Source: Arenimonas sp049195245 (lineage in GTDB: Bacteria; Pseudomonadota; Gammaproteobacteria; Xanthomonadales; Xanthomonadaceae). Taken from it: a DNA stretch of 64,000 nucleotides. Under the pieces are notes generated by a model, which saw only the letters and a list, made by a program, of their open reading frames with translations, did not search any database and was not told where the DNA came from. Position numbers and translations under genes: made by a program. How positions within the stretch are numbered: the first letter of the stretch is position 1; each line of letters begins with the position of its first letter. Below are positions 49,576 to 61,761 of the stretch, piece by piece. The DNA lies in contig NZ_JBMIRR010000027.1 in the NCBI RefSeq assembly GCF_049195245.1, positions 496,001-560,000 on the forward strand. The letters are read 5' to 3'.

Positions 49576-51327
49576 CTACTTACCGAAGTCGTAGAACTTC
49601 CAGTCCCCCCGCAGGCCACCCGAGAGCGAGTCACCGCGCAGGCGCGCCCGCACCACGGCCACCGGCATGGGTCCACCCTTGAGGATGGCGTCGTGGAAGT
49701 CGCGTTCGCCCATCTTGCCGCCCAGCACGAGTTCCCGGTGCAGGGCCTGGAACTGCAGGCCACCGATCATGTAGGCGATCTGGTAGAGCGGGCCGTAGTC
49801 GCCGGCGAAGCTGCGCCGCACTTCGGCGCGTGCGTTCTCACGTTCATGCCCGACGCGTTCCACCAGCAGGTCCACCGCCTGGTCGGGCGTCATCCTGCCG
49901 GTGTGGAAGCCCAGCGAGAACAGGATGCGCGCGGCCCGGTGGCTGCGCCAGAACAGCATGCCGATCCTGTCTTCGGGCGTGGCCGCGAAGCCGCGTTCGT
50001 ACAGGCGGAATTCCCAGTACAGCGCCCAGCCCTCGGTCCAGAACGGCGTGTCGAACAGCTCGCGGTGGGTCTGGTAGCGGGTGTTGTAGAAATATTGCAG
50101 GTGGTGGCCCGGGATCAGCTCGTGGTGCACCACGGCGCGCGAGAAGTGGCGGTTGTTGCCGCGCAGTGCCATCAGCTTCTTGTCGTGCGGCATGGTGTCG
50201 GTGGGGTAGGCGACCCACACGTCCTGACCGCCCAGGAAGAACGGCGCCTGCAGCTGGTACTCCGGCGTGAGCATGGTCATGCGCCAGTCGCGCTTGGCCA
50301 GTTCGGGCACGGTGACCAGGTTGTTGTCTTCCAGGTAGCGGATCGCCTCGTCGGCCAGTTCCACCACGAGCCGCGGCTGGTCGCCGGGCGCCGGGTGGCG
50401 CGCCTTCACCGCCTCCAGCGCCTGCCGCCAGTCGGGCTGGCCCATCTCGGCGGCTGCTTTTTCCATTTCGCGCTGGCACCAGGCCAGTTCGCGTTCGGCC
50501 AGGGCGATCAGCTGCTCGGGCGTATAGGGGATCAACTCGTGCCGCAGGTCGGCCAGCAGGGCCTCGCGGCCGATTGGATCGCCGATGATGGTTTCCGGGT
50601 CGTTGGCGCCGGCCAGCTTTTCCCGCAGCAGCTTGGCATGTGCTTCCAGCGCCTGGTCCAGGGCTTCGTAGGGCTGCCGGGTCCACCAGCTGAACTGCGG
50701 GTCGTAGCCGGCATGGAAGCCGTACCACTCCTTGAGGTCGGCGCGCACGCCATCGGCCAGCCGCGCCGCGCGATTGGCGACGATTGGCGACACGTCCAGT
50801 GCCTTCGGATCCTTGGCCAGGCGTGCTTGCAGCTGCAGCAGCTCGCGGCGGCTGCGGTCGAGCTGCTCGGCGCTGGCCCGCGCATCGGGATAGGCCAGCG
50901 CGCGGCGGGCTTCGGCCAGCGCAATCAGGCCATCCACGCCGGGCAGCAGCGGGGCAGCCGCAACGTACCGCGCCCGCTCGAAGTCGAGCTGCTGCCGCCG
51001 ATAGTCGAGGTCTCGCCGCATCAGCGACAGGTCGATCGCGTCTTCCACGCCCAGGCTGCCGGCATCCACTTCCTGCAGCCGGGCCTGCCAGGCCTGGTAC
51101 AGCGCGCGAAGGGCCGCTTCCCGACGCGGTCCGGCGGTGACGTCCTGCACGCGCTGCAGGCTGGCCAGGTCGCTGCGGAAACGCGCGACGATGGGCGCCA
51201 TGCGCTGCGCATCGGCCGGCATGTCGGCCAGCGCCGGCGCCAGATCGGCGGGCGCGGCCGGCGAAGTCAGCGGCGCGAGCAGCGCAGCGGCGACGCAAAA
51301 GGCCAGCAGGCGGCGGGCGATGGGCAT
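49576..51327 (-). CDS. DUF885 family exported putative metallopeptidase
   Basis: A 583-residue protein with a signal peptide (MPIARRLLAFCVAAALLAPL). The DUF885 signature HHELIPGHHLQYFYN near residue 393 and the TEGWALYWEFRLYE motif about 30 residues later resemble zinc-peptidase ligands, and DUF885 proteins are placed near M32/M2-like peptidases. The substrate is unknown and an extracytoplasmic location is expected. It is downstream of sufE (5 bp) on the same strand, and its stop is 6 bp from repeat element B. Confidence 0.85.
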   Translation of the reverse strand: MPIARRLLAFCVAAALLAPLTSPAAPADLAPALADMPADAQRMAPIVARFRSDLASLQRVQDVTAGPRREAALRALYQAWQARLQEVDAGSLGVEDAIDLSLMRRDLDYRRQQLDFERARYVAAAPLLPGVDGLIALAEARRALAYPDARASAEQLDRSRRELLQLQARLAKDPKALDVSPIVANRAARLADGVRADLKEWYGFHAGYDPQFSWWTRQPYEALDQALEAHAKLLREKLAGANDPETIIGDPIGREALLADLRHELIPYTPEQLIALAERELAWCQREMEKAAAEMGQPDWRQALEAVKARHPAPGDQPRLVVELADEAIRYLEDNNLVTVPELAKRDWRMTMLTPEYQLQAPFFLGGQDVWVAYPTDTMPHDKKLMALRGNNRHFSRAVVHHELIPGHHLQYFYNTRYQTHRELFDTPFWTEGWALYWEFRLYERGFAATPEDRIGMLFWRSHRAARILFSLGFHTGRMTPDQAVDLLVERVGHERENARAEVRRSFAGDYGPLYQIAYMIGGLQFQALHRELVLGGKMGERDFHDAILKGGPMPVAVVRARLRGDSLSGGLRGDWKFYDFGK

Positions 51328-51332
51328 GCGGA

Positions 51333-51769
51333 TTACTCCTGGGGCGGCGCGAGCCGGCGGGCGGTGGCCTGGATGAAATCGAGCAGCGAGGCCATGCCAT
51401 TGCTGCGCGTCGCGGAAAGATGTTTGGCCAGGCCGATGGCGCCGACGTAGTCGGGCGGCGTGGCGAGGATCTCGGCGGCGCTGCGGCCGGAGTACACGCG
51501 CAGCGCGAGGAAGATCAGCCCGGACACGATGGTCGAGTCGCTGATGGCGTGAAATTCGATGGCCTCGGCATCGCCTTCGGCCACGATCCAGACCATGGAC
51601 TGGCAGCCCAGCAGGCGGTTGGCCTCGGTCTTCCATTCCTCGGGCAGCGGCGGCAGCTTGCGCCCGAGGTCGATCAGGTACTGGTAGCGTTCGGACCAGT
51701 CGGCGAAGTAGGCGAACTCTTCGGCGATCGCGGCCTGCGCCAGCGCCGCGCTGGCCTCGGTCGGCCGCA

Positions 51770-51770
<1 letters not shown>
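51333..51770 (-). CDS. sufE: Cysteine desulfuration protein SufE
   Basis: A 145-residue sulfur acceptor that takes persulfide from SufS-type cysteine desulfurase. The active-site Cys lies in RLLGCQSMVWI near residue 56, within the typical fold (LIDLGRKLPPLPEEWKTEANR). Its ATG overlaps the cysS stop (ATGA), an interesting pairing of two cysteine-related genes. The rest of the suf operon is not in the window. Confidence 0.92.
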
Positions 51771-53140
<1,370 letters not shown>

Positions 53141-53321
53141 GGCGGAAGGCAGTCTGAAAGCCTGAGTCTAGCAAGCCCGGAACGGCCGTTTAACGAAAAT
53201 CTTAGGCTTGGGTTCAGGCGTTTGCTGTTTGAATGCCGGCCATGAGCATGGCGCGCGGTCCGGCAGGTCCGGACTGGACCGGGGAGGTCCGGCGCCTGGC
53301 CCGCCCCGACGGAGATCGACC

Positions 53322-53882
53322 ATGAGCACCGCAACCCGCCTCCTTCCGATCCTGCTGCTGGCCTGCACCGGCCCGGCCCTGGCCCAGTACGACCCCGACT
53401 ACGACGACGGCAGCTACTACGCCGAAAGCGCCCCGGAGAACGTCAGCTACGGCTACGCCCAGGTCCTGCGGGCCGACGAGGTGGTGGAAACCGTGCGCAC
53501 CCGGGTGCCGGAAGAGCGCTGCAGCGATACCGAATACCGCCAGTCCGGCCGCACCACCGGCGGCACCGTGATCGGTGCCATCGTGGGCGCCGCGCTGGGC
53601 AATACGGTCGGCGACGGCGATGGCCGCCGCGCGGCCACCGTGGCCGGTGCCGTGGCCGGTGGCGCCATCGGCAACAACATCGCCCGCCAGCGCGCCGAGG
53701 CCGAGTCCCGGGGCTGCCAGCTGGTCGAGGTCGAGCGCGAGGAGCGCCAGGTCGTGGGTTACGACGTCGAGTACATGTACAAGGGCGACAAGTACATGTC
53801 GCGCCTGCCCTACGATCCGGGCAACCGCCTGCGCATCCGCGTCTCGGTCACGCCCGACGACGTCGAGACCGCCGCGCGCTGA
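53322..53882 (+). CDS. Exported glycine-zipper 2TM domain protein
   Basis: A 186-residue envelope protein with a signal peptide (MSTATRLLPILLLACTGPALA). A Tyr/Asp-rich stretch precedes a glycine-zipper pair (GGTVIGAIVGAALGNTVG and VAGAVAGGAIGNNIARQ, about residues 83-125), as in SlyB/Rick_17kDa-type outer-membrane proteins. The Cys at the end of the hydrophobic region lacks a clear lipobox. The C terminus is charged and beta-rich. ATG 53322 follows GGAG (53311-53314) at 7 nt. Function is unknown, probably envelope stability. Confidence 0.82.
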   Translation: MSTATRLLPILLLACTGPALAQYDPDYDDGSYYAESAPENVSYGYAQVLRADEVVETVRTRVPEERCSDTEYRQSGRTTGGTVIGAIVGAALGNTVGDGDGRRAATVAGAVAGGAIGNNIARQRAEAESRGCQLVEVEREERQVVGYDVEYMYKGDKYMSRLPYDPGNRLRIRVSVTPDDVETAAR

Positions 53883-53883
53883 G

Positions 53884-53912
53884 TTGCCACCCGGCCCCGC
53901 GCTCGGCATACT
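53884..53912 (+). promoter_or_regulatory. Promoter of the arginine operon leader
   Basis: TTGCCA (53884-53889) and CATACT (53907-53912) are separated by 17 bp. Initiation 7-9 nt beyond the -10 falls at 53919-53921, the leader ATG itself, so the leader transcript is predicted to be leaderless. It lies just after the glycine-zipper gene stop. Confidence 0.55.
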
Positions 53913-53920
53913 CCCGTCCC

Positions 53921-54025
53921 ATGAACCTGTCCAAGGCCGCCACCGACGTCCTCAGCTCCGCCTACATGGCGGCGGGCATGACCTCGCGTGCGCGCCGACC
54001 GGAACCCTCCACGCCAGCTGGGTAA
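53921..54025 (+). CDS. Candidate arg operon leader peptide
   Basis: A 34-residue ORF, MNLSKAATDVLSSAYMAAGM followed by TSRARRPEPSTPAG. Three arginine codons (CGT, CGC and CGA) fall within residues 23-26, and the stop lies 30 nt before the stem of an intrinsic terminator that precedes argF'. No Shine-Dalgarno precedes it, but the promoter places the mRNA start at its ATG. Its last codons (GCTGGG, 54017-54022) are complementary to the 5' arm of the terminator. I infer a ribosome-stalling leader peptide for arginine attenuation. An unrelated small protein or a non-coding stretch is the alternative. Confidence 0.6.
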   Translation: MNLSKAATDVLSSAYMAAGMTSRARRPEPSTPAG

Positions 54026-54062
54026 CCCGGACGTAGCCGCATGTTCACCGGAAAAGCCCAGC
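54017..54062 (+). promoter_or_regulatory. Predicted antiterminator of the arg leader
   Basis: GCTGGGT (54017-54023) can pair with GCCCAGC (54056-54062), and CCGG (54027-54030) with CCGG (54048-54051), making a two-part stem with a small interior loop. It uses the terminator's 5' arm, so the two structures exclude each other. The upstream strand covers the last codons and stop of the leader ORF. Confidence 0.5.
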
Positions 54063-54085
54063 CTAGCGCTGGGCTTTTTTGTTTT
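54052..54085 (+). terminator. Intrinsic terminator between the arg leader and argF'
   Basis: AGCCCAGC (54055-54062) pairs with GCTGGGCT (54068-54075) around a 5-nt loop, with three extra A-T pairs, and is followed by six T (54075-54080). It is 28 nt upstream of argF'. It can act as an attenuator terminator, or simply end the glycine-zipper transcript. Confidence 0.88.
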
Positions 54086-54113
54086 CCGACCTCCCACAGG
54101 ACGCCCTGACCCG

Positions 54114-55118
54114 ATGAAGCACTTCCTCAACACCCAGGACTGGACCCGGCCCGAGCTGGACGCGCTGCTGGCGCAAGCGGCTGCGTTCAAGCGCTCCCGG
54201 TCCGGCGACCAGCTCAAGGGCAAGTCGATCGCCCTGGTGTTCTTCAATCCCTCGCTGCGCACCCGCACCAGCTTCGAACTGGGTGCGTTCCAGCTGGGTG
54301 GCCATGCCGTGGTGCTGCAGCCGGGCAAGGACGCGTGGCCGATCGAGTTCAAGCTGGGCACGGTGATGGACGGCGAGGCCGAGGAGCACATCGCCGAGGT
54401 GGCGCGGGTGCTGTCGCGCTACGTGGACCTGATCGCGGTGCGCGCCTTCCCGAAGTTCCAGGACTGGGCGGTGGACCGCGAGGACCAGGTGCTGCGCAGC
54501 TTCGCCAAATATTCCACGGTGCCGGTCATCAACCTGGAGACCATCACCCACCCCTGCCAGGAACTGGCGCACGTGATGGCGCTGCAGGAACACTTCGGCA
54601 CGACTGACCTGCGCGGCCGGAAGTTCGTGCTGACCTGGACCTACCATCCCAAGCCGCTGAACACGGCAGTGGCCAATTCCGCGCTCACCATCGCCACGCG
54701 CATGGGGATGGACGTGACCCTGCTGTGCCCCACGCCCGAGTACGTGCTCGACGAGCGCTACATGGGCTGGGCGGCCGACAACGTCGCCGAAAGTGGCGGC
54801 TCGCTGCAGGTCAGCCACGACCCGGCCCAGGCCTATGCCGGAGCCGACGTGGTGTATGCCAAGAGCTGGGGCGCGCTGCCGTACTTCGGCCGCTGGGACG
54901 CCGAAAAGCCGATCCGCGAGGCGCACCGACACTTCATCGTGGACGAAGCCAAGATGGCGCTGACCAATCAGGGCGTCTTCAGCCATTGCCTGCCGCTGCG
55001 CCGCAACGTCAAGGCCACCGACGGGGTGATGGATGCGCCTTACTGCATCGCCATCGAGGAGGCCGAGAACCGGCTGCATGTGCAGAAGGCGATCATGGCG
55101 GCGTTGGCCACGCAATAG
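54114..55118 (+). CDS. argF': N-acetylornithine carbamoyltransferase
   Basis: A 334-residue carbamoyltransferase of the Xanthomonas AOTCase type, which carbamoylates N-acetylornithine to N-acetylcitrulline. Carbamoyl-phosphate motif SLRTRTSFE near residue 47, HPCQELAHV near 143 and the AOTCase-type segments WTYHPKPLNTAV and FSHCLPLRRNVKATD are visible. These, and the operon content (a deacetylase and no acetyltransferase ArgJ), distinguish it from ordinary ornithine carbamoyltransferase. First structural gene of the arg operon, 28 nt after a terminator. Confidence 0.93.
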   Translation: MKHFLNTQDWTRPELDALLAQAAAFKRSRSGDQLKGKSIALVFFNPSLRTRTSFELGAFQLGGHAVVLQPGKDAWPIEFKLGTVMDGEAEEHIAEVARVLSRYVDLIAVRAFPKFQDWAVDREDQVLRSFAKYSTVPVINLETITHPCQELAHVMALQEHFGTTDLRGRKFVLTWTYHPKPLNTAVANSALTIATRMGMDVTLLCPTPEYVLDERYMGWAADNVAESGGSLQVSHDPAQAYAGADVVYAKSWGALPYFGRWDAEKPIREAHRHFIVDEAKMALTNQGVFSHCLPLRRNVKATDGVMDAPYCIAIEEAENRLHVQKAIMAALATQ

Positions 55119-55161
55119 TGGCACCTCTACTTCTTCGTTCAATTACTTCGGATCGCACACC

Positions 55162-56364
55162 ATGACCCCTGCCAAGCCCATCGTCCTCGCCTTCTCCGGC
55201 GGCCTCGACACCAGCTTCTGCATTCCCTGGCTGCAGGAGCGCGGCTGGGCCGTGCATACCGTGTTCGCCGACACCGGCGGCGTGGATGCCGAAGAGCGGG
55301 CCTACATCGAGGCGCGGGCGGCCGAACTTGGCGCGGCCAGCCACGTCACCGTGGACGGCGGTCCGGCGATCTGGGACGGCTTCGTCAAGCCCTTCGTGAT
55401 GGCGGGCGAGGGCTACCAGGGCCAGTACCCGCTGCTGGTGTCGGACCGTTACCTGATCGTGGACGCGGCGCTGCGGCGCGCCGCCGAAGTCGGCACGCGC
55501 GCCATCGCGCACGGCTGCACCGGCATGGGCAACGACCAGGTGCGCTTCGACCTGGCGGTGAAGGCCGCCGGCGACTACGAGATCGTGGCGCCGATCCGCG
55601 AGATCCAGAAGGAACACACCCAGACCCGCGCCTATGAACAGGCCTACCTGGAGCAGCGCGGCTTCGAGGTGCGCGCCAAGCAGAAGGCCTACACCATCAA
55701 CGAGAACCTGCTGGGCCTGACCATGTCCGGCGGCGAGATCGACCGCTGGGAGGCGCCGGGCGAGGGCGCCCGCGGCTGGTGCGCGCCGCGCGCCGAGTGG
55801 CCGGCCGCGCCGCTGCGCGCCACGCTGAGCTTCCGCGCCGGCGAGGCGGTGGCGCTGGACGGACAGCCGATGGCCGGCGCGGCGCTGCTGGCCCGCCTCA
55901 ATGCCGCGTTCGGCAAGTACGGCGTGGGCCGCGGCATGTACACCGGCGACACCACGATCGGCCTCAAGGGCCGCATCATTTTCGAGGCGCCCGGCCTGGC
56001 CGTGCTGCTGGCGGCGCACCGCGCGCTGGAAGAAGCCGTGCTGACCAAGCACCAGAACCGCTTCAAGCCCGAAGTGGCGCGCAAGTGGGTCGAGCTGGTC
56101 TACGAAGGCTTCTACAACGATCCGCTCAAGACCGACCTGGAAGCCTTCCTGGCCTCCAGCCAGGCCTGCGTCAACGGCGAGGTGGTGGTCGAGACCCAGG
56201 GCGGCCGCGTGGACGCGGTCGCCGTGCGCTCGCCGCACCTGCTGCATGCCAAGGGCGCCACCTATGCCCAGTCCGCGGACTGGGGCGTGGCCGAGGCCGA
56301 AGGTTTCATCCGCCTCTACGGCATGAGCAGCACGCTCTGGGCCGAAGTCAACCGCAGGGACTGA
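55162..56364 (+). CDS. argG: Argininosuccinate synthase
   Basis: A 400-residue ATP-dependent ligase joining citrulline and aspartate. The PP-loop AFSGGLDTSFCIPWL is at the N terminus (the Cys is a normal variant), with HGCTGMGNDQVRFD near residue 120 and GLTMSGGEIDRWE near 190. It belongs to the shorter proteobacterial lineage seen in Xanthomonas. It begins 43 nt after argF' and ends 1 nt before the deacetylase gene. Confidence 0.95.
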   Translation: MTPAKPIVLAFSGGLDTSFCIPWLQERGWAVHTVFADTGGVDAEERAYIEARAAELGAASHVTVDGGPAIWDGFVKPFVMAGEGYQGQYPLLVSDRYLIVDAALRRAAEVGTRAIAHGCTGMGNDQVRFDLAVKAAGDYEIVAPIREIQKEHTQTRAYEQAYLEQRGFEVRAKQKAYTINENLLGLTMSGGEIDRWEAPGEGARGWCAPRAEWPAAPLRATLSFRAGEAVALDGQPMAGAALLARLNAAFGKYGVGRGMYTGDTTIGLKGRIIFEAPGLAVLLAAHRALEEAVLTKHQNRFKPEVARKWVELVYEGFYNDPLKTDLEAFLASSQACVNGEVVVETQGGRVDAVAVRSPHLLHAKGATYAQSADWGVAEAEGFIRLYGMSSTLWAEVNRRD

Positions 56365-56365
56365 G

Positions 56366-57463
56366 ATGAGCGATCTGCTGCCCGAGGTCCTGGAACACCT
56401 GAAGGCGCTGGTGTCGTTCGACACCCGCAACCCGCCGCGCGAGATCGGCACGGGCGGCATCTTCGACTACCTGCGCGCGCAGCTGCCGGATTTCCGCGTG
56501 CAGGTCACCGACCACGGCGCCGGCGCGGTTTCCATGCTGGCCGTGCGTGGCGCGCCCCGGCGTGTGTTCAACGTGCACCTGGACACGGTGCCGGCGTCGC
56601 CCGCGTGGACCGCTGATCCGCATGTCCTGCGCGTCACCGCCGATCGCGCCATCGCGCTGGGTGCCTGCGACATCAAGGGCGCCGCCGCCGCCCTGGTGGC
56701 CGCCGCGCGGCGCACCCCCGGCGACGTGGCCTTCCTGTTCACCACCGACGAGGAAGCCAATGACGCGCGCTGCATCGCGGCCTTCCTGGCCAGTGACCAC
56801 GGCTTCACCGAAGCCATCGTCGCCGAGCCGACCATGGGCCAGGCCGTGCTGGCGCATCGCGGCATCAGTTCCGTGCTGATGCGCTTCCGCGGCGAGGCGG
56901 GCCATGCTTCGGGCCAGCAGGCGCGCGAGACCAGCGCGCTGCACGCGGCGATCCGCTGGGGCGGGCAGGCGCTGGACTTCGTGCAGGCGCAGGACCACCT
57001 GCGCTTTGGCGGGCTGACCGGCCTGCGCTTCAACATCGGCCGCGTCGAGGGCGGCATCAAGGCCAACATGATCGCGCCCAGCGCCGAGCTGCGCTTCGGA
57101 TTCCGGCCGCTGCCCTCGCAGTCGCCGGAGACGCTGCACGAGCTGTTCCGCAGCTTTGCACCCGCCGGGCTGCTGGCGTCGTACGAGGAGACCTTCAGCG
57201 GCCCCTCGCTGCCGTCGGGTGACGTCGCCCGCGCCGAGGAGCGCCGCCTGGCCGCGCGCGACCTGGCCGACGATCTGGGCCTGCCGATCGGCAACGCCGT
57301 GGACTTCTGGACGGAGGCCTCGTTGTTTTCGCAGGCCGGCCTCACCGCCTTCGTGTACGGACCCGGCGACATCGCCCAGGCCCACACCGCCGACGAATGG
57401 GTGTCGCTGGACCAGCTGCATGCCGTCGCCACTTCCTACTGCCGCCTGATGGAACACCAATGA
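56366..57463 (+). CDS. argE: N-acetyl-citrulline/ornithine deacetylase (ArgE type)
   Basis: A 365-residue M20 metallopeptidase-like deacetylase. Metal-binding segments NVHLDTVPASP and LGACDIKGAAAALVAA, the catalytic Glu of TTDEEAND, and a late His in GPGDIAQAHTADEWV are present. In the Xanthomonas pathway this enzyme removes acetyl from N-acetylcitrulline made by ArgF'. Its stop overlaps the start of a 41-residue ORF (ATGA), which in turn overlaps argB. Confidence 0.93.
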   Translation: MSDLLPEVLEHLKALVSFDTRNPPREIGTGGIFDYLRAQLPDFRVQVTDHGAGAVSMLAVRGAPRRVFNVHLDTVPASPAWTADPHVLRVTADRAIALGACDIKGAAAALVAAARRTPGDVAFLFTTDEEANDARCIAAFLASDHGFTEAIVAEPTMGQAVLAHRGISSVLMRFRGEAGHASGQQARETSALHAAIRWGGQALDFVQAQDHLRFGGLTGLRFNIGRVEGGIKANMIAPSAELRFGFRPLPSQSPETLHELFRSFAPAGLLASYEETFSGPSLPSGDVARAEERRLAARDLADDLGLPIGNAVDFWTEASLFSQAGLTAFVYGPGDIAQAHTADEWVSLDQLHAVATSYCRLMEHQ

Positions 57464-57577
57464 ACGACCTGAGCCTGCGATCGCACGTTCCCCTCTCGCC
57501 CCTGCTGGCCACCGGCGCCCTGGACGCCAGCCGGAGGACGCTTCCGGGATTCTCCTTCGACCACGCCGACGCTGACC

Positions 57578-57585
<8 letters not shown>
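57460..57585 (+). CDS. Small ORF between argE and argB
   Basis: A 41-residue ORF, MNDLSLRSHVPLSPLLATGA followed by LDASRRTLPGF and an acidic His/Asp tail. It starts in an ATGA overlap with the argE stop and ends 8 nt inside argB, the same tight spacing as other genes in this operon. I know of no family. It fills a gap that would otherwise be 114 nt in an operon with near-zero spacing. It may be a real microprotein, or only a coupling element that carries ribosomes from argE to argB. Confidence 0.45.
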
Positions 57586-58885
<1,300 letters not shown>

Positions 58886-58889
58886 GCGG

Positions 58890-59491
58890 ATGGATGCGTC
58901 CGCCTGGAGCCGGGTGCCGACGCTGCGCGGTGAGCATGTGCAGCTGGAGCCGCTGGAGGCCCACCATGGCGACGACCTGGTCCGGGCCGCCGCCGATGGC
59001 GAGCTGTGGAGGCTCTGGTACACGACCGTGCCCGGCCCCAACACCGTGCAGGCCTACCTTGACCGCGCCCTGGCCGATCGCGCCGCCGGCACCGCCATGC
59101 CCTTCCTGGTGCGCGACGGCGAGGGCAGGGCGGTCGGCAGCACGCGCTATTTCCAGATGGATCCGTTGATCCCGCGCCTTGAGATCGGCTTCACCTGGTA
59201 CGCGCGCCGGGTGCAGCGCACGGCGCTCAACACCCAGGCCAAGCGGCTGTTGCTGGGTCATGCCTTTGATGTGCTGGGATGCGCGGTGGTGGAGCTGCGC
59301 ACGCACGCGTTCAACCACGCCTCGCGCGCCGCGATCGAGCGCCTGGGCGCGCATCGCGACGGGGTGCTGCGCCGGCAGATGCGCATGCCCGATGGCCACC
59401 TGCGCGACACCGTGGTCTATTCCATCCTGGACGACGAGTGGCCGGTCGTCCGGCGCCACCTCGACCACAAGCTGCAGAACGGAGCCGCCTC

Positions 59492-59495
<4 letters not shown>
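58890..59495 (+). CDS. GNAT-family N-acetyltransferase in the arg operon
   Basis: A 201-residue acetyltransferase of the RimJ/RimL-like type (LRGEHVQLEPLEAHH at the N terminus, LNTQAKRLLLGHAFD and LRTHAFNHASRAAIERLGAH in the acetyl-CoA region). The substrate is unknown. It sits 4 nt after argB and its TGA overlaps the argC GTG, so it is firmly part of the operon. Since argB already carries a synthase domain, this could be a second acetylglutamate-forming or an accessory acetyltransferase. Confidence 0.88.
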
Positions 59496-60438
<943 letters not shown>

Positions 60439-60442
<4 letters not shown>

Positions 60443-61731
60443 GCGACCTGCTGTGGCAGAAACCGGGCGTGGAAGTCGACGCGCGCATCCAGGCCTTCCT
60501 GGCCGGCGACGACGTGCTGCTGGACCGCGAGTTCATCGGCCACGACATCCAGGCCAGCCGGGCGCACGCGCGAGGCCTGGCGCGCATCGGCCTGCTGACG
60601 GCCGACGAGTGCGAGGGCCTGTGCCGGGAACTGGATGGGCTGGCCGCCGACGTCGCCAGCGGCGCCTTCGTGCTCGATGCGCGCTACGAAGACTGCCATT
60701 CTGCGATCGAATCGCGCCTGGTCGAACGCCTGGGCGACACCGGCCGCAAGATCCACACGGGCCGCAGCCGCAACGACCAGATCCTGGTGGCCACGCGCCT
60801 GTGGCTGAAACAGCGCCTGGGCGAACTGCGCGCGCTGTGCGTGGAAACGGCGCGCACCTGCCTGGACCGCGCCGACAGCGAACGCCTGCCGATGCCCGGC
60901 TACACCCACCTGCAGCGCGCCGTGGTCTCGTCCACCGCGATGTGGTGGGCGGGCTTCGCCGAGGCCTACCTGGACAACGCCACGCGCGCCACGCAGGCGC
61001 TGGACTGGGTGGACGCCAACCCGCTCGGCACCGCGGCCGGCTATGGCGTGAACCTGCCGCTGGACCGTGACTTCACCACCGCCGAACTGGGCTTTGCGCG
61101 CACCCAGGTCAGCCCGCTGTACGCGCAGCTCTCGCGCGGCAAGTTCGAGATCGGCGCGATCGACGCGCTGGGCGCCGCGCTGCTGGACCTGCGCCGCCTG
61201 GCCTGGGACCTGAGCCTGTTCACCACTGCCGAATTCGGCTTCGTGACGCTGCCGGCGCAGTACACCACGGGCTCCTCGATCATGCCCAACAAGCGCAATC
61301 CCGACCTGGTGGAGCTGATGCGCGGCACCTATGCCAGCGTGTCGGCCGCGCGCGTGGAGATCGAACAGCTGCTGTCGCTGCCCTCGGGTTATCACCGCGA
61401 CCTGCAGTTCAGCAAGGGATCGCTGGTGCATGCCTTCGGCCGCGGGCTGGGCGCGCTGGCGCTGCTGCCGGCCCTGCTGCGTGGCCTGCAGTGGCGGCCG
61501 GCGCAGATGGCCGCCGCGTTCGACCCGGGCATGTATTCCACCGACCGCGCCATTGAACTGGCGGTCTCGGGACTGCCCTTCCGCGAGGCCTACCGTCAGG
61601 CGGCAGCCGATCCGCTGCCGCGCGCCGGCGCCGATCCGCAGGCCAGCCTGGATGCGCGCGTCTCGCCGGGCGGCGCCGGCGACCTGGGCCTGGCCACGCT
61701 GCGCGCACGCCTGGACGCGCTGGACACGTGA
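60439..61731 (+). CDS. argH: Argininosuccinate lyase
   Basis: A 430-residue fumarase-superfamily lyase releasing arginine and fumarate. HTGRSRNDQ near residue 109, TGSSIMPNKRNPDLVE near 276 and GYTHLQRAV near 154 are intact. ATG overlaps the argC stop. It is the last gene of the operon; no clear intrinsic terminator lies in the 30 bp before the convergent DUF3999 gene. Confidence 0.96.
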
Positions 61732-61761
61732 GTCCGCGCGTGCGGGCGCCGCGCTGAGCGC

